A stretch of DNA of 32,973 bases from an uncultured Clostridia bacterium (GCA_944388495.1 CALXIZ010000075.1:1-32973), one strand, 5' to 3'; counted from the stretch's first letter, positions 8,412 to 16,592 are shown. Numbers and translations are program-made. Notes: generated from the sequence alone by a model not told the origin.

Positions 8412-9115
8412 TACTCTTCGTCACCTCCCGGCTTCAGCATCATACAGAACGGACTCTGTTCATATTCCCGGCGTGTGCCGAAAAAATATCCGTTATGATG
8501 CAGGTGGAGAATGAGGTCCGCATATTTCAGAGCAGCGCTCACATCATGAGAAACCATGATAATCGTCATGCCCTCCTGATGAAGCTTTCTGATCAGCTCA
8601 TACAGTTCTCCCGTCACAACGGGGTCCAGTCCCGTCACCGGCTCATCGAGGACGAGCAGACTTTCCGCGGCACACAGAGCTCTGGCCAGCAGCACGCGCT
8701 GCTGCTGGCCTCCGGAAAGCTCATTATAAGGCTTCTGAACCATGGATGAAATACCCAGACGCTCCATATTTCGCGCAGCCAGATTTTTTTCCTTCGAGGA
8801 ATAGAACGGTCTGAATCCCATCCGGTTCAGACATCCGGATATCACAATTTCACTCACAGAAGCCGGAAAGTCCTTCTGTCTGTCCGTCTGCTGCGGAAGA
8901 TAACCGATCTCGTTCTGCGCGATTCCGTCGAAGGAAATCGTTCCTTCCGACGGCTTTACAAAACCAAGAATTCCTTTGAGCAGAGTACTTTTTCCGGATC
9001 CGTTCTCTCCCACGATGCAGAGATATTCTCCTTTCCCGAGATGAAAGGTCAGATCGGAAATGACATTTCTGCCTTCATAGGATAATGTAATATTTTCACA
9101 GTTTACCAGTGCCAT
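8411..9115 (-). CDS. znuC: metal (zinc/manganese) ABC transporter, ATP-binding subunit
   Basis: This is the cytoplasmic ATPase that powers metal import with the permease encoded next to it. The 234 aa protein shows Walker A GENGSGKST (about residues 37-45), a Q-loop region GYLPQQTD, the signature LSGGQQQR, Walker B LLVLDEP and the H-loop MVSHD. The start ATG overlaps the TGA of the binding-protein gene by one base (TGATG). Length and motifs are standard for ZnuC/MntB-type ATPases. Confidence 0.94.
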   Translation of the reverse strand: MALVNCENITLSYEGRNVISDLTFHLGKGEYLCIVGENGSGKSTLLKGILGFVKPSEGTISFDGIAQNEIGYLPQQTDRQKDFPASVSEIVISGCLNRMGFRPFYSSKEKNLAARNMERLGISSMVQKPYNELSGGQQQRVLLARALCAAESLLVLDEPVTGLDPVVTGELYELIRKLHQEGMTIIMVSHDVSAALKYADLILHLHHNGYFFGTRREYEQSPFCMMLKPGGDEE

Positions 9116-10104
9116 CAGTTGAGCGCCTCCTTAAGGCTCTGTACATTTTTCCGCATCATGCTGATATATGTTTCACCGTTTTCAAAGTCCTGCCTGGAAA
9201 GATTATGGCAGGAATAAAAGGTACGTATTTCCGCTCCCGTCGCCTCGCTGATCGCAGAAGCGATACTGCCGCGGCTCAGCTCCAGTCTGAATACGACAGG
9301 AATATCCTCCAGACGGACAAGATCGATCAGATAAGCTACGGTCTCTGCTCCCGCCTCCGTGCTCGAGGAACAGCCGCTGAAAGCCGCTCTGTAATCCAGG
9401 CCGAATTCTTCCGCAAAGTACAGAAGAGGAAAACGGTCTCCAAAGACGATAATGTTTCTTTGTGCATTTTGCACAACTTCCTCAAAGTCCCGTTTCAGCG
9501 ATTCGAGTTCTTCGATATAAGCGGATGAGCGCTCACGATATCGGGAAGCATGATCAGGATCCAGTCTGCAGAGAGTATCGCAGATCGAAGAAACGATCCG
9601 TATGCTGTTGCTTACGGAAGTCCATACATGCTCATCGTATTCCGTTTCCCCGTCCTCTTCATGCTGCGACGGCAGCCACATTCCCTCTGACGTCTCTTCA
9701 GCCATCGTCTCGGAACAGTCCATCAGCGACAGAATCTCCGGCTTTCTGCCGTCGACAGAATCGAGAATGGAATCCGCCCATGTATCAGACTCGCCTCCCA
9801 CATAGATAAAGAGATCACAGCGGCAGATGTCGATAATATCCTGCGGTGTCGGCTCATAATAATGAACATCTCCTCCGGGCCTGATCAGCATTTTCAGGTC
9901 TACCGTATCCCCTGCGATCTGACGCACGAAATCATACTGCGGGAAAATCGTACACACTACGCTTATCTTATCCTTTTCCGGCACAGAATCTTCTTCCTGT
10001 GATGAGGAAGACGCCGCCGGAGAAGCGGGGATGCTGCCGCATCCTGTGAAAAAAAAGCAGAACAGCGTCAGAATCATAACTGCAATCGTTAATTTTTTTC
10101 TCAT
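9115..10104 (-). CDS. znuA: metal ABC transporter substrate-binding lipoprotein (cluster A-I)
   Basis: This is an extracellular metal-capturing lipoprotein that delivers Zn2+ or Mn2+ to the permease. The 329 aa protein begins with a lipoprotein signal peptide (MRKKLTIAVMILTL, lipobox FTGC). Metal-ligand regions include DVHYYEPTPQD (about residue 80) and DEHVWTS (about 160), preceded by an acidic His-containing loop. Where classical ZnuA has a third ligand His, this protein reads FGDRFPLLYFAEEFGL, and it later has SCHNLS; from memory this is a subgroup common in Firmicutes. Zinc is the usual assignment but manganese is not excluded. It is the first gene of the operon, with a strong promoter and inverted repeat upstream. 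Confidence 0.9.
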   Translation of the reverse strand: MRKKLTIAVMILTLFCFFFTGCGSIPASPAASSSSQEEDSVPEKDKISVVCTIFPQYDFVRQIAGDTVDLKMLIRPGGDVHYYEPTPQDIIDICRCDLFIYVGGESDTWADSILDSVDGRKPEILSLMDCSETMAEETSEGMWLPSQHEEDGETEYDEHVWTSVSNSIRIVSSICDTLCRLDPDHASRYRERSSAYIEELESLKRDFEEVVQNAQRNIIVFGDRFPLLYFAEEFGLDYRAAFSGCSSSTEAGAETVAYLIDLVRLEDIPVVFRLELSRGSIASAISEATGAEIRTFYSCHNLSRQDFENGETYISMMRKNVQSLKEALN

Positions 10105-10148
10105 TTTTATCGTCCCGGAATCATGAATTTTCCTTCTGAAGTATCTTC

Positions 10149-10199
10149 GAATAATATTAACTGACGAATTATTCTACCATTACAGTATAAAAAAGTCAA
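10149..10199 (-). promoter_or_regulatory. znuACB promoter with overlapping inverted-repeat operator candidate
   Basis: A minus-strand promoter reads TTGACT (10199-10194), 17 bases, TAGAAT (10176-10171). An inverted repeat GAATAAT/ATTATTC (10149-10155 and 10168-10174) overlaps the -10 box and the predicted start of transcription. A repressor bound there would block initiation, as Zur- or MntR-type regulators do. It does not match the classic Zur box well, so the regulator is not named. Confidence 0.6.
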
Positions 10200-10235
10200 T
10201 TTTGGAAGTAATAAAATTTCTTCTGCCTTTGTGCA

Positions 10236-10304
10236 TAAAAAACAACGGCCGTATGATAAACGGCCGCTGTTATCGACAGGTTCCGCCGGCCAGCCGGCGA
10301 AACC
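10236..10304 (-). terminator. tandem hairpins ending in an intrinsic terminator after CoA-transferase A
   Basis: Reading on the minus strand after the stop at 10340: first a very stable 12-bp hairpin (10293-10304 with 10279-10290, GC-rich, 2-base loop), then an 11-bp stem (10261-10271 with 10241-10251) followed by a T-run (10242-10236). The second is the terminator; the first may protect the mRNA 3' end or aid termination. Confidence 0.8.
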
Positions 10305-10339
10305 GCTTTATTCAGTTTTTTCCCGTTTCAGGAATAAAT

Positions 10340-11956
10340 TTATTTTGCTTCCTTCGCATCAAAGATAGCGGAGAGACCGCCCCATTCTTCCTGGAAGATT
10401 TCAGCAGGCATGAGCTTCGGACCGCCTTCCGGAATGATCGGCATGAATTCCATGTGCGCGAGGATATCCTTTTCCACATCGATACCAGGAGCTACTTCGA
10501 TCAGCTTCATACCTTCTGCGCAGGATTCGAAGACGCATCTTTCCGTGATGTAGAGAGCCGGCTTGCCGTTCTTTACAGCCTGAGGAGCGTCATAAGCGAT
10601 CTGCTCGGACTTCTTGACGAACTTCTTGAGCTTACCTTCCTGATCGATGATGAGCTTGCCGTCTTCGATGTGTTCCTTTAAGCCCTTTGCAGTGAACGTA
10701 CCGATGAAGCATGCCTTCTTCGCACCTGCAGTGATGTTCGTGAATCCGCCTACACCCAGCGTTACGCCGTTCAGTCTGGATACGTTGATGGAACCGTCTT
10801 CCTGTACTTCGGAGAGTCCGAATGCACCGAAGTCAAGACCCGTACCGTCGAACCAGTCGAAGTGATCCTTCTGGTCGCAGGACCATTCATTGTTGAAGTG
10901 GCATCCGAAGAGAGGGCCGCCGCCAGGTACACCGCCGACAGAACCGGACTCGGAAATCATCGTGATCGCATCGATTTCACCTTCTTCTGCCAGTACACCG
11001 CCGCAGAACGTAGGCAGACCGATACCGAAGTTACACATCATGCCTCTTTCGATTTCCATAACCGTTCTTCTGATGATGATCTTCTTAGGGTCAAACGGCA
11101 TAACCGGAATCGCCTCTACAGGAACCTTCATCTGACCATTCAGACCCATCCAGAAGTTTGCGTCATAGTCACCGGCATTCGTCAGCGCACGAGGAATCGG
11201 CTCAGTGTAGTTACCCACTACGACATAGTCGACGAGGTTTCTGCCGACCTTGACGAGCTTCGGATTCAGGGAGCCTGCAGCCGCAACTCTTTCTACCTCA
11301 ACGATAACCTTACCGCCGCATGCCTTTGCCGCACGTGCAACTGCGCTCAGCTCGAGGTTCAGGCACTCGTTTTCTGCAGTGATATTGCCGTTTTCATCAG
11401 CAGTCGTCGCTCTCATGATACCGAGATCGATCTTCGGAATTCTGTAGAACAGATATTCTTCACCCATGAAATCAGGAACATATTCTACGAAAAGCTTCTC
11501 ACCCTTTGCTTTCTGAGCTTCATCATATGCCTTTGCGCTAGGATTCAGAGCACCGCCGTCTACGCGGGCATCCATGAAAGTACCGAGTCCGCACTTCGTG
11601 AGAACGCCAGGCATACCTCTGCCGATTTCCGTATACATCTGCAGCATCGCGCCCAGAGGCATATACCAGCCAGGGAGTTTGTCATCCTCGATCATCTTTG
11701 CGATCTTCGGCGTCGTGGATTCGTGAGAGGAAATATCCAGAGCGAGCAGACCTTCGTGTGCCCAGCAGTTTGCTGCACGGTTACCTGCCGCATGGATTGC
11801 AATCATATTATTCGGGTGACCTGTCTCCAGGAATCTCTTTTCTACAGCCTTACCGATCAGTTCCGGCCAGCCTTCGCTGCCGAAGCAGGCACCTACCACG
11901 CAGCATCCATCGAAAAACAGTTCCGCTGCTTCCGCTTCTGTAATAAACTTAGCCAT
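10340..11956 (-). CDS. family I CoA-transferase A (fused alpha-beta, propionate CoA-transferase/YdiF-like)
   Basis: It transfers coenzyme A between an acyl-CoA and a free carboxylic acid through a glutamyl-CoA thioester. The 538 aa length fits the fused alpha-beta enzymes. The catalytic Glu is probably E336 in ISESGSVGGVPGGG; an oxyanion or glycine-rich segment GVGGFTN follows. The substrate cannot be named. It is about half identical to CoA-transferase B encoded 1 kb upstream, and a 22-residue C-terminal block (PIIPEGGPKLMP through EEWGGL) is identical in protein and in DNA. The start ATG has AAGGAG 10 nt upstream. It has its own promoter candidate (12319-12347) and terminator, so it is a single-gene unit. 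The neighbouring flavoprotein operon suggests the acid substrate is oxidised or reduced after CoA loading. Confidence 0.88.
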   Translation of the reverse strand: MAKFITEAEAAELFFDGCCVVGACFGSEGWPELIGKAVEKRFLETGHPNNMIAIHAAGNRAANCWAHEGLLALDISSHESTTPKIAKMIEDDKLPGWYMPLGAMLQMYTEIGRGMPGVLTKCGLGTFMDARVDGGALNPSAKAYDEAQKAKGEKLFVEYVPDFMGEEYLFYRIPKIDLGIMRATTADENGNITAENECLNLELSAVARAAKACGGKVIVEVERVAAAGSLNPKLVKVGRNLVDYVVVGNYTEPIPRALTNAGDYDANFWMGLNGQMKVPVEAIPVMPFDPKKIIIRRTVMEIERGMMCNFGIGLPTFCGGVLAEEGEIDAITMISESGSVGGVPGGGPLFGCHFNNEWSCDQKDHFDWFDGTGLDFGAFGLSEVQEDGSINVSRLNGVTLGVGGFTNITAGAKKACFIGTFTAKGLKEHIEDGKLIIDQEGKLKKFVKKSEQIAYDAPQAVKNGKPALYITERCVFESCAEGMKLIEVAPGIDVEKDILAHMEFMPIIPEGGPKLMPAEIFQEEWGGLSAIFDAKEAK

Positions 11957-12347
11957 TTTGTTTTTTCTCCTTTTTGTCTGACGCCGTCAGATGACAGCAT
12001 CCACTCTTAACATGAAACATATACTGATACATTATTAAGATTTGTCCGCATGCAGACCGGAACGATCCGCACCGCAGAACAATTCCCCTGCGAAAACCAC
12101 AGCGGGAACTTTATATACCGAACAGACAGAAAAATACGGAAAATCCGCAGAAAATTTTTCTGCTGCAGTATTCTGGTATACTGGAAAAATCCATGGGATG
12201 AAAACTCTGGAGAATATCTCCGGCCGGTATCTCACCCGGGACATACAAGCACACAAAGAAACTCCGGATATCTTCAGTCAACCGCCTCGGAAATCCGTTC
12301 CGCTTTCATCTGCATAACAATATACGCTAAGAAATATTCTTTGTCAA
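11957..12347 (-). promoter_or_regulatory. promoter and about 350-nt leader of CoA-transferase A
   Basis: The minus-strand promoter is TTGACA (12347-12342), 17 bases, TATATT (12324-12319). Transcription would start near 12312, which leaves a leader of about 355 nt with several inverted repeats: GCAGAAA/TTTCTGC at about 12147-12164, TCTGAC/GTCAGA close to the start codon at about 11977-11992, and a TTCCC/GGGAA helix at about 12082-12110. No known riboswitch consensus was recognised. Confidence 0.55.
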
Positions 12348-12672
12348 TACTCACTATACAAATTCTCAGTGCACCGACACCCTCGGATTCATATAATTAT
12401 AAAAAACAAAACCGAACCCGACCGACAGGAATCAGAAAAATAACTTTCTTTTCCCATTCGTCAGCCACCTGAATCTGCCCCGGATTATACGCCAGATGAT
12501 AATATTCTGTATAAAAATAAGATAGAAAAATTTTAAAAAGCCGATGATCATAAGTTAATAAGGACACGCTTTTCCTCAACTGTGCCTTTTTCGTATCCGG
12601 TTATTCTTTCCGGATTTATATAATTTCAGACAAAATTATATGTACAAATGATAATTTCGCTGAAATTTACAG
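12348..12672. other. AT-rich intergenic stretch without recognised gene
   Basis: This stretch holds no supported ORF. A short inverted repeat (ATAATTT/AAATTAT, about 12619-12639) lies upstream of the plus-strand promoter at 12673. Nothing else was identified. Confidence 0.5.
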
Positions 12673-12701
12673 TTGACTTACCATCTTATCTTTGTTATAA
12701 T
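12673..12701 (+). promoter_or_regulatory. near-consensus sigma-A promoter of a candidate ncRNA
   Basis: TTGACT (12673-12678), a 17-base spacer, and a perfect TATAAT (12696-12701) on the plus strand. There is no annotated plus-strand gene downstream, and all neighbouring genes read leftward. Transcription should begin near 12708. Confidence 0.7.
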
Positions 12702-12707
12702 CCCATC

Positions 12708-12960
12708 TGTATTTTGAGACACGCCACAAAACTCAAAATACAGATGTTTTTATACATCAGCTCAAACTCAAACGCCTGATTTTTCTGCATGAGAGCTTTT
12801 TTCCCTGTTTTTCATGCAGAAAAAATCAGGGACTGTCGGTCTTCAGAACGAAAACCGGATATGACTTATTTGCTTTCAAACCAACCACAAAACGATACAA
12901 CGATACAATCATAAATAATATCGAAAGGACCGCCGAGCGAGCCTTTCGATATTTTATTTT
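12708..12960 (+). ncRNA. candidate structured small RNA, about 250 nt
   Basis: Downstream of the promoter at 12673-12701 the plus strand contains a 5' hairpin (15-bp perfect inverted repeat 12704-12718/12732-12746, 13-base A/C-rich loop, then TTTTT), a long hairpin of 18 bp with one bulge (about 12774-12791 paired with 12812-12830), a single-stranded A/C-rich region with a tandem repeat ACGATACA, and a terminator hairpin (12917-12928/12942-12953) followed by a T-rich tract. The motif CCACAAAAC occurs twice, in loop 1 (12724-12732) and in the unpaired region (12885-12893). A 41-codon ORF starting at 12789 has no ribosome binding site. I do not recognise the RNA family. A trans-acting regulator of the convergent CoA-transferase genes is possible but unproven. 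Confidence 0.5.
12917..12960 (+). terminator. intrinsic terminator, shared by the ncRNA and CoA-transferase B
   Basis: A 12-bp perfect inverted repeat (AATATCGAAAGG with its complement) with a 13-base GC-rich loop. The T-rich tail is on the plus strand (TTATTTTTTATTT), which favours the candidate ncRNA. On the minus strand it lies 59 bases after the CoA-transferase B stop and could act there too, with a weaker tail. Confidence 0.75.
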
Positions 12961-13011
12961 TTATTTCACGCAGATTTTTGTCTGATCAGCTCACTGATCT
13001 CTGAAATCGAA

Positions 13012-14652
13012 TTATGCGATCTTCTTTTCCTCTGCAGCAGTCTCCTCTTCTTCTGCATAGAAGTACTTCGCCAGTCCGCCCCATTCTTCCTGGAAGATTT
13101 CAGCAGGCATGAGCTTCGGACCGCCTTCCGGAATGATCGGAGTAAATTCCATATGATCCAGAACGTCCTTCTGGAGATCGATTCCCGGTGCGATTTCGAT
13201 CAGTTCCAGTCCGCCTTCTACTGCCTTGAATACCGCACGTTCCGTAATATAGACAACTTCTCTGCCGTCTTTTACCGTATCCTGTGCGGAGAAGGAAACC
13301 TGTGTACACTTGTTTACAAACTTCTTGAACTTTCCTTCATGCTCGATAACCATCTTTCCGTCCTTAACAGCAGTCTTGATGCCGCCGGCCGTAAATGTTC
13401 CCAGCACGACAGATTTCTTAGCTGTGGATGCGATATTCATGAAACCGCCTACTCCCAGCAGCGTGCCATTCAACAGGCTTGTGTTCATTGCACCCAGAGG
13501 ATCTACTTCGGAGAGACCGAAACCTACGCATGCCAGACCTTCGCCGTCGAACAGGTTGAAGTGATCGCCCTGGTCGGAAGACGCTTCAATATTATAATGA
13601 GAACCGAAGATAGGGCCTACGCCGGGAACACCGCCGATACTTCCGGACTCGGAGATCAGTGTGATGTCACCCGATACGCCTTCTTCATCCATAATATTTC
13701 CTACCTTCTGAGGCATTCCCAGACCGAGATTGGCTTTGATGCCTGCTTTGAATTCCATGGCAGCTCTTCTGCAAATAACCTTGATACCGTCAAACGGTAA
13801 CGGAGCGCTCGCCTGTGCATCTGACGGTCCGCGCAGTTCGCCGCTCATGTACGGATTATAAGGGCCACCTACCGCACATACCATATTCGGAATATCAGCC
13901 GGATCCATAACCACGATATAATCTACATATAAGCCAGGAACTTTTACCATCTTAGGATGGATAGAACCTTTTTCCACGATTCTCTGAACCTCTACGAATA
14001 CCTTGCCGCCGCATGCTCTTACTGCCTGTGCTACGGTCAGCATTTCCAGATTGTGATGTTCTTTTTCAATCGAAATATTTCCGTCTTCATCGGCATATGT
14101 ACCTCTCATGAATCCTACAGTCAGAGGCCAGCCCTTATACAGCAGCCATTCTTCACCCTGGAAATCAGGAATATATTCTACCCATTCTTCGCCGCTGTCT
14201 TTCGCCATCTGAGTAACTTTGGCGCCATCCTGACGCGGATCTACGAATGTATTCAAACCGATCTTGGAAAGGCAGAAATTAACCCCTCTCGCCTGTTCTT
14301 TAAAGATCTGGAGGATCGTACCGAGAGGAAGATTCCAGCCGGCGATCTTCGTACCTTCACTCAGATATCTCTGTGTTTTCTTTGAACAGCCTACATGTGA
14401 AGCGATCCACTTCGTCATCAGACCCTCATGCATCAGGCAGTCTTCACCTCTGCTCGTTCCAGGAGTAAAGTCTCCCGAACCTGCGGCATGGATGTACGTG
14501 AGATTTGAAGGATGACCAGTTTCCAGAAATCTCTTTTCGATAGCCTTCATGATAGACTCCGGTACACCCGCAGCACCAAACGTCGCTGCTCCGATAACGT
14601 CGTTGTCTTTGATCAGTTCCGCTGCTTCGGCAGCTGTAATTATCTTTGCCAC
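13012..14652 (-). CDS. family I CoA-transferase B (fused alpha-beta)
   Basis: It is a paralogue of CoA-transferase A with the same expected chemistry: exchange of CoA between an acyl-CoA and an acid. The 546 aa protein has the probable catalytic Glu at E335 in ISESGSIGGVPGVG, the same position as in A. The start is GTG with AGGAGG 7 nt upstream. The C-terminus has a longer acidic/basic tail (YAEEEETAAEEKKIA). The promoter region carries the 50-bp module also found beside the HxlR regulator gene, so this enzyme is the one most directly tied to the redox operon. Two related transferases with separate control suggest two acids, or a substrate and a product, handled in one pathway. Confidence 0.88.
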   Translation of the reverse strand: MAKIITAAEAAELIKDNDVIGAATFGAAGVPESIMKAIEKRFLETGHPSNLTYIHAAGSGDFTPGTSRGEDCLMHEGLMTKWIASHVGCSKKTQRYLSEGTKIAGWNLPLGTILQIFKEQARGVNFCLSKIGLNTFVDPRQDGAKVTQMAKDSGEEWVEYIPDFQGEEWLLYKGWPLTVGFMRGTYADEDGNISIEKEHHNLEMLTVAQAVRACGGKVFVEVQRIVEKGSIHPKMVKVPGLYVDYIVVMDPADIPNMVCAVGGPYNPYMSGELRGPSDAQASAPLPFDGIKVICRRAAMEFKAGIKANLGLGMPQKVGNIMDEEGVSGDITLISESGSIGGVPGVGPIFGSHYNIEASSDQGDHFNLFDGEGLACVGFGLSEVDPLGAMNTSLLNGTLLGVGGFMNIASTAKKSVVLGTFTAGGIKTAVKDGKMVIEHEGKFKKFVNKCTQVSFSAQDTVKDGREVVYITERAVFKAVEGGLELIEIAPGIDLQKDVLDHMEFTPIIPEGGPKLMPAEIFQEEWGGLAKYFYAEEEETAAEEKKIA

Positions 14653-14836
14653 AAGAAAACCTCCTAATATTCACTCACTCAAACCCAGCGATCTCATTTC
14701 TCTCCGTCCGGAGAAAGATTTCACACGATCTCTCCGGGAATGATTTTCACACCCGGATTCCGCACACGCCATGTTCATGAAATCCTCCGGAAAATCATCG
14801 TCACTATGAAATTAAGATTCACTAACTATCTGTCTA
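14653..14836 (-). other. leader of CoA-transferase B
   Basis: An untranslated region of about 175 nt lies between the promoter at 14838-14866 and the GTG start. It holds a short CTCCG/CGGAG hairpin near 14702-14720. No riboswitch consensus was recognised. Confidence 0.4.
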
Positions 14837-14886
14837 TATTTTATTGTCATGCTTATAATTAGTCAACTGATTACTTTTTTGTAAGT
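14837..14886 (-). promoter_or_regulatory. CoA-transferase B promoter with HxlR-type operator (50-bp repeated module, copy 1)
   Basis: The minus-strand promoter is TTGACT (14866-14861), 17 bases, TAAAAT (14843-14838). Directly upstream is an imperfect dyad ATTAC-N6-GTAAGT (14870-14886, plus-strand reading), which resembles operators of HxlR/YodB-family regulators. The whole 50-bp block matches 22031-22080 at 45 of 50 positions, including 25 identical bases in a row. Confidence 0.7.
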
Positions 14887-15220
14887 ACTCTGATCTTTTC
14901 TGCCCGAACGGCTTTCATCCTTTAAATTTCAGGCTTTTCAGGGATTTTTTCTCTGCATAAAAAATAGAAAAATTTTTTTATATTCTATTTCCGTCCCGCT
15001 TTCTTTTGCCGTTTTTTCCTTTTTACCGTTTAAAACCGGAAAAATCACTGCCACATATTTACTTATACATGGACTCCTGCTTTTATTTTTACGACATCAC
15101 GGATCCGATTATGCTCCGAATGATACGGAAAAAACTTATTGCAAATACAAAAAAACACGTATTTTTTTCTTCGATTGTATTCAATAATAATATCCCATGA
15201 AGCAGGCTCTTCTTTACAGT
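14887..15220. other. AT-rich intergenic stretch without recognised gene
   Basis: No ORF with a plausible ribosome binding site and no known RNA was seen between the CoA-transferase B operator and the terminator of the DUF1266 gene. It contains homopolymer A and T runs only. Confidence 0.5.
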
Positions 15221-15260
15221 AAAAAAGAGATCCCGCCGCCTCTGCGGAGAGATCCCTTTT
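15221..15260 (-). terminator. intrinsic terminator of the DUF1266/DUF2185 gene
   Basis: An imperfect 17-bp stem (15223-15239 with 15244-15260) is stabilised on the minus strand by G-U pairs and followed by a run of Ts. It lies about 100 bases after the stop at 15364. Confidence 0.75.
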
Positions 15261-15363
15261 CCCGTCTTTTATCTCTGACTGTCTGTGTACGGCATCTTCG
15301 TCTGACTGAGAAATTTTTCCACGATTACAGTCTTTTTTATCATTTCCATCCGACACAGCGCGG

Positions 15364-16482
15364 TCAGTTCATATTCTCTTTGCTTCTTTCCTTCATCGCG
15401 TCGGAGACTGTCTTGAAATTGATAAATTCCTCTCCTTCTTTTCTGATAAAGGCCGTATTTATTTCCGCATCCAGAAGAGGAATGATCGATTCATCAAAAT
15501 TAGCCACAACGTTGAGAGGGAAAATGTTAGAATTGTTGATATCCGCCGTATATTCCTTGCTCTCGTCTCCGGCAAAGAATCTCCATCCGGAGTCAGGGAA
15601 ATTTTTAAACGGCTCCTCTCTGTAGACATAACACGGCTTTGCGCCGTCAACGCTGATACGGTCTGATACGAAACAACCCTGCTCCGTATTTACCAGTCTC
15701 TTCAGATTGTCCTTATCGAGTGTAGGGAAATAGTCTTTCTTTTTATACCATGCAAATGCTTTCCATACATTCGCATTTCCGTCTTCAAACAGTCTTCTGA
15801 CCAGTTCAAGCAGAGAATCAAACGTCTCTTCCGCCTTCTCAGGATCAAATTTTGAATTCTTATAGGCAGAATATGTTCCTCCGGCTACAAAGCTGACGGC
15901 AAAATCAGCCCAGTTCCGGAAAGATCCGAGAAGAGGCTTTATCAGATCGTCCATCATTTTTCTCGCTGTCACTTCATTAAAGTAATCGCAGAATACGGAC
16001 TCTCTGAGCAGATCGACGCCGAGAGCCATATCCCATGCCACATATCCGGGCGCTCCCAGAAGATCCTTAAACTGATCGGAGAACTCCTTGCATTTCAGAA
16101 AACTTTCCTGTCCGGACGGGCGGAGCTTCGCCACTTCTTCCTTGAATTCACCGCTGTCGTACATTTCAAACTGAGTATACTGCCACTGACAGCCGCGGAA
16201 GCACGATCTTCCGACTACCTGTGTCGCAGATTCACTGTCGATAATGCCGAAATTCTCGCGCAGATTATTTTCAACCTTTTCATGATCAGCGCCTGCTCCC
16301 TGCGCATCCTTCAGCTGAATCGACGTAAAATCATTGTGTTTCATCAGAGAATACGGCGCTGCCACGAGAATCTGGAAATCCGGATATTTTGTATATTCCA
16401 CGTCATTTTCAACGCCGGCTGCCGATTCTCTGAATGCAGCCAGCTCTCCTGCAAAATCCCTGCCTGAAGCTTTATCTCCCAT
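15364..16482 (-). CDS. DUF1266 plus DUF2185 domain protein
   Basis: The function is unknown. The 372 aa protein has an N-terminal to central region with a DUF1266-like core (AWDMALGVDLLRESVFCDYF at about residue 153, then a conserved Trp/Ala-rich helix pair NWADFAVSFVAGGTYSAYKN) and a C-terminal DUF2185-like domain (about 262-345: CFVSDRISVDG, YREEP, DSGWRFFAGDE, NVVANFDESIIPLLD). From memory, DUF2185 belongs to a group seen among polymorphic-toxin immunity proteins, and DUF1266 is common next to it. No signal peptide or membrane segment is evident. The start ATG has GGAGGT 6 nt upstream. The gene has its own promoter and terminator, so it is not part of the flavoprotein operon although it sits between that operon and CoA-transferase B. 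Confidence 0.7.
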   Translation of the reverse strand: MGDKASGRDFAGELAAFRESAAGVENDVEYTKYPDFQILVAAPYSLMKHNDFTSIQLKDAQGAGADHEKVENNLRENFGIIDSESATQVVGRSCFRGCQWQYTQFEMYDSGEFKEEVAKLRPSGQESFLKCKEFSDQFKDLLGAPGYVAWDMALGVDLLRESVFCDYFNEVTARKMMDDLIKPLLGSFRNWADFAVSFVAGGTYSAYKNSKFDPEKAEETFDSLLELVRRLFEDGNANVWKAFAWYKKKDYFPTLDKDNLKRLVNTEQGCFVSDRISVDGAKPCYVYREEPFKNFPDSGWRFFAGDESKEYTADINNSNIFPLNVVANFDESIIPLLDAEINTAFIRKEGEEFINFKTVSDAMKERSKENMN

Positions 16483-16551
16483 ATGGTTACCTCCATATAC
16501 CTGTTTCTCACACTTTTCGAGCGCTTTAGTTGTTAAATATTTATCAATCCT

Positions 16552-16580
16552 ATGATATCCTTTCGACAGGCGATTGTCAA
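16552..16580 (-). promoter_or_regulatory. sigma-A promoter of the DUF1266/DUF2185 gene
   Basis: TTGACA (16580-16575), 17 bases, TATCAT (16557-16552) on the minus strand, about 70 bases upstream of the start codon and directly after the preceding operon's terminator. Confidence 0.75.
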
Positions 16581-16592
16581 CCGGAAATTCAA

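Noticed and set aside
10862..12010. 382-codon plus-strand frame opposite CoA-transferase A
   Set aside because: Shadow of a well supported gene; no ribosome binding site and His/Arg/Cys-rich composition typical of antisense frames.
12035..12256. 73-codon minus-strand ORF in the CoA-transferase A leader
   Set aside because: No start signal and aromatic/cysteine-rich low-quality composition; better explained as untranslated leader.
12789..12914. 41-codon ORF inside the candidate ncRNA
   Set aside because: The ATG lies in the 5' arm of a stable hairpin and has no Shine-Dalgarno sequence; noncoding RNA is the better reading, though a conserved peptide is not fully excluded.
15063..15356. 97-codon minus-strand ORF after the DUF1266 gene
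   Set aside because: It starts at GTG without a ribosome binding site and runs through the terminator hairpin.
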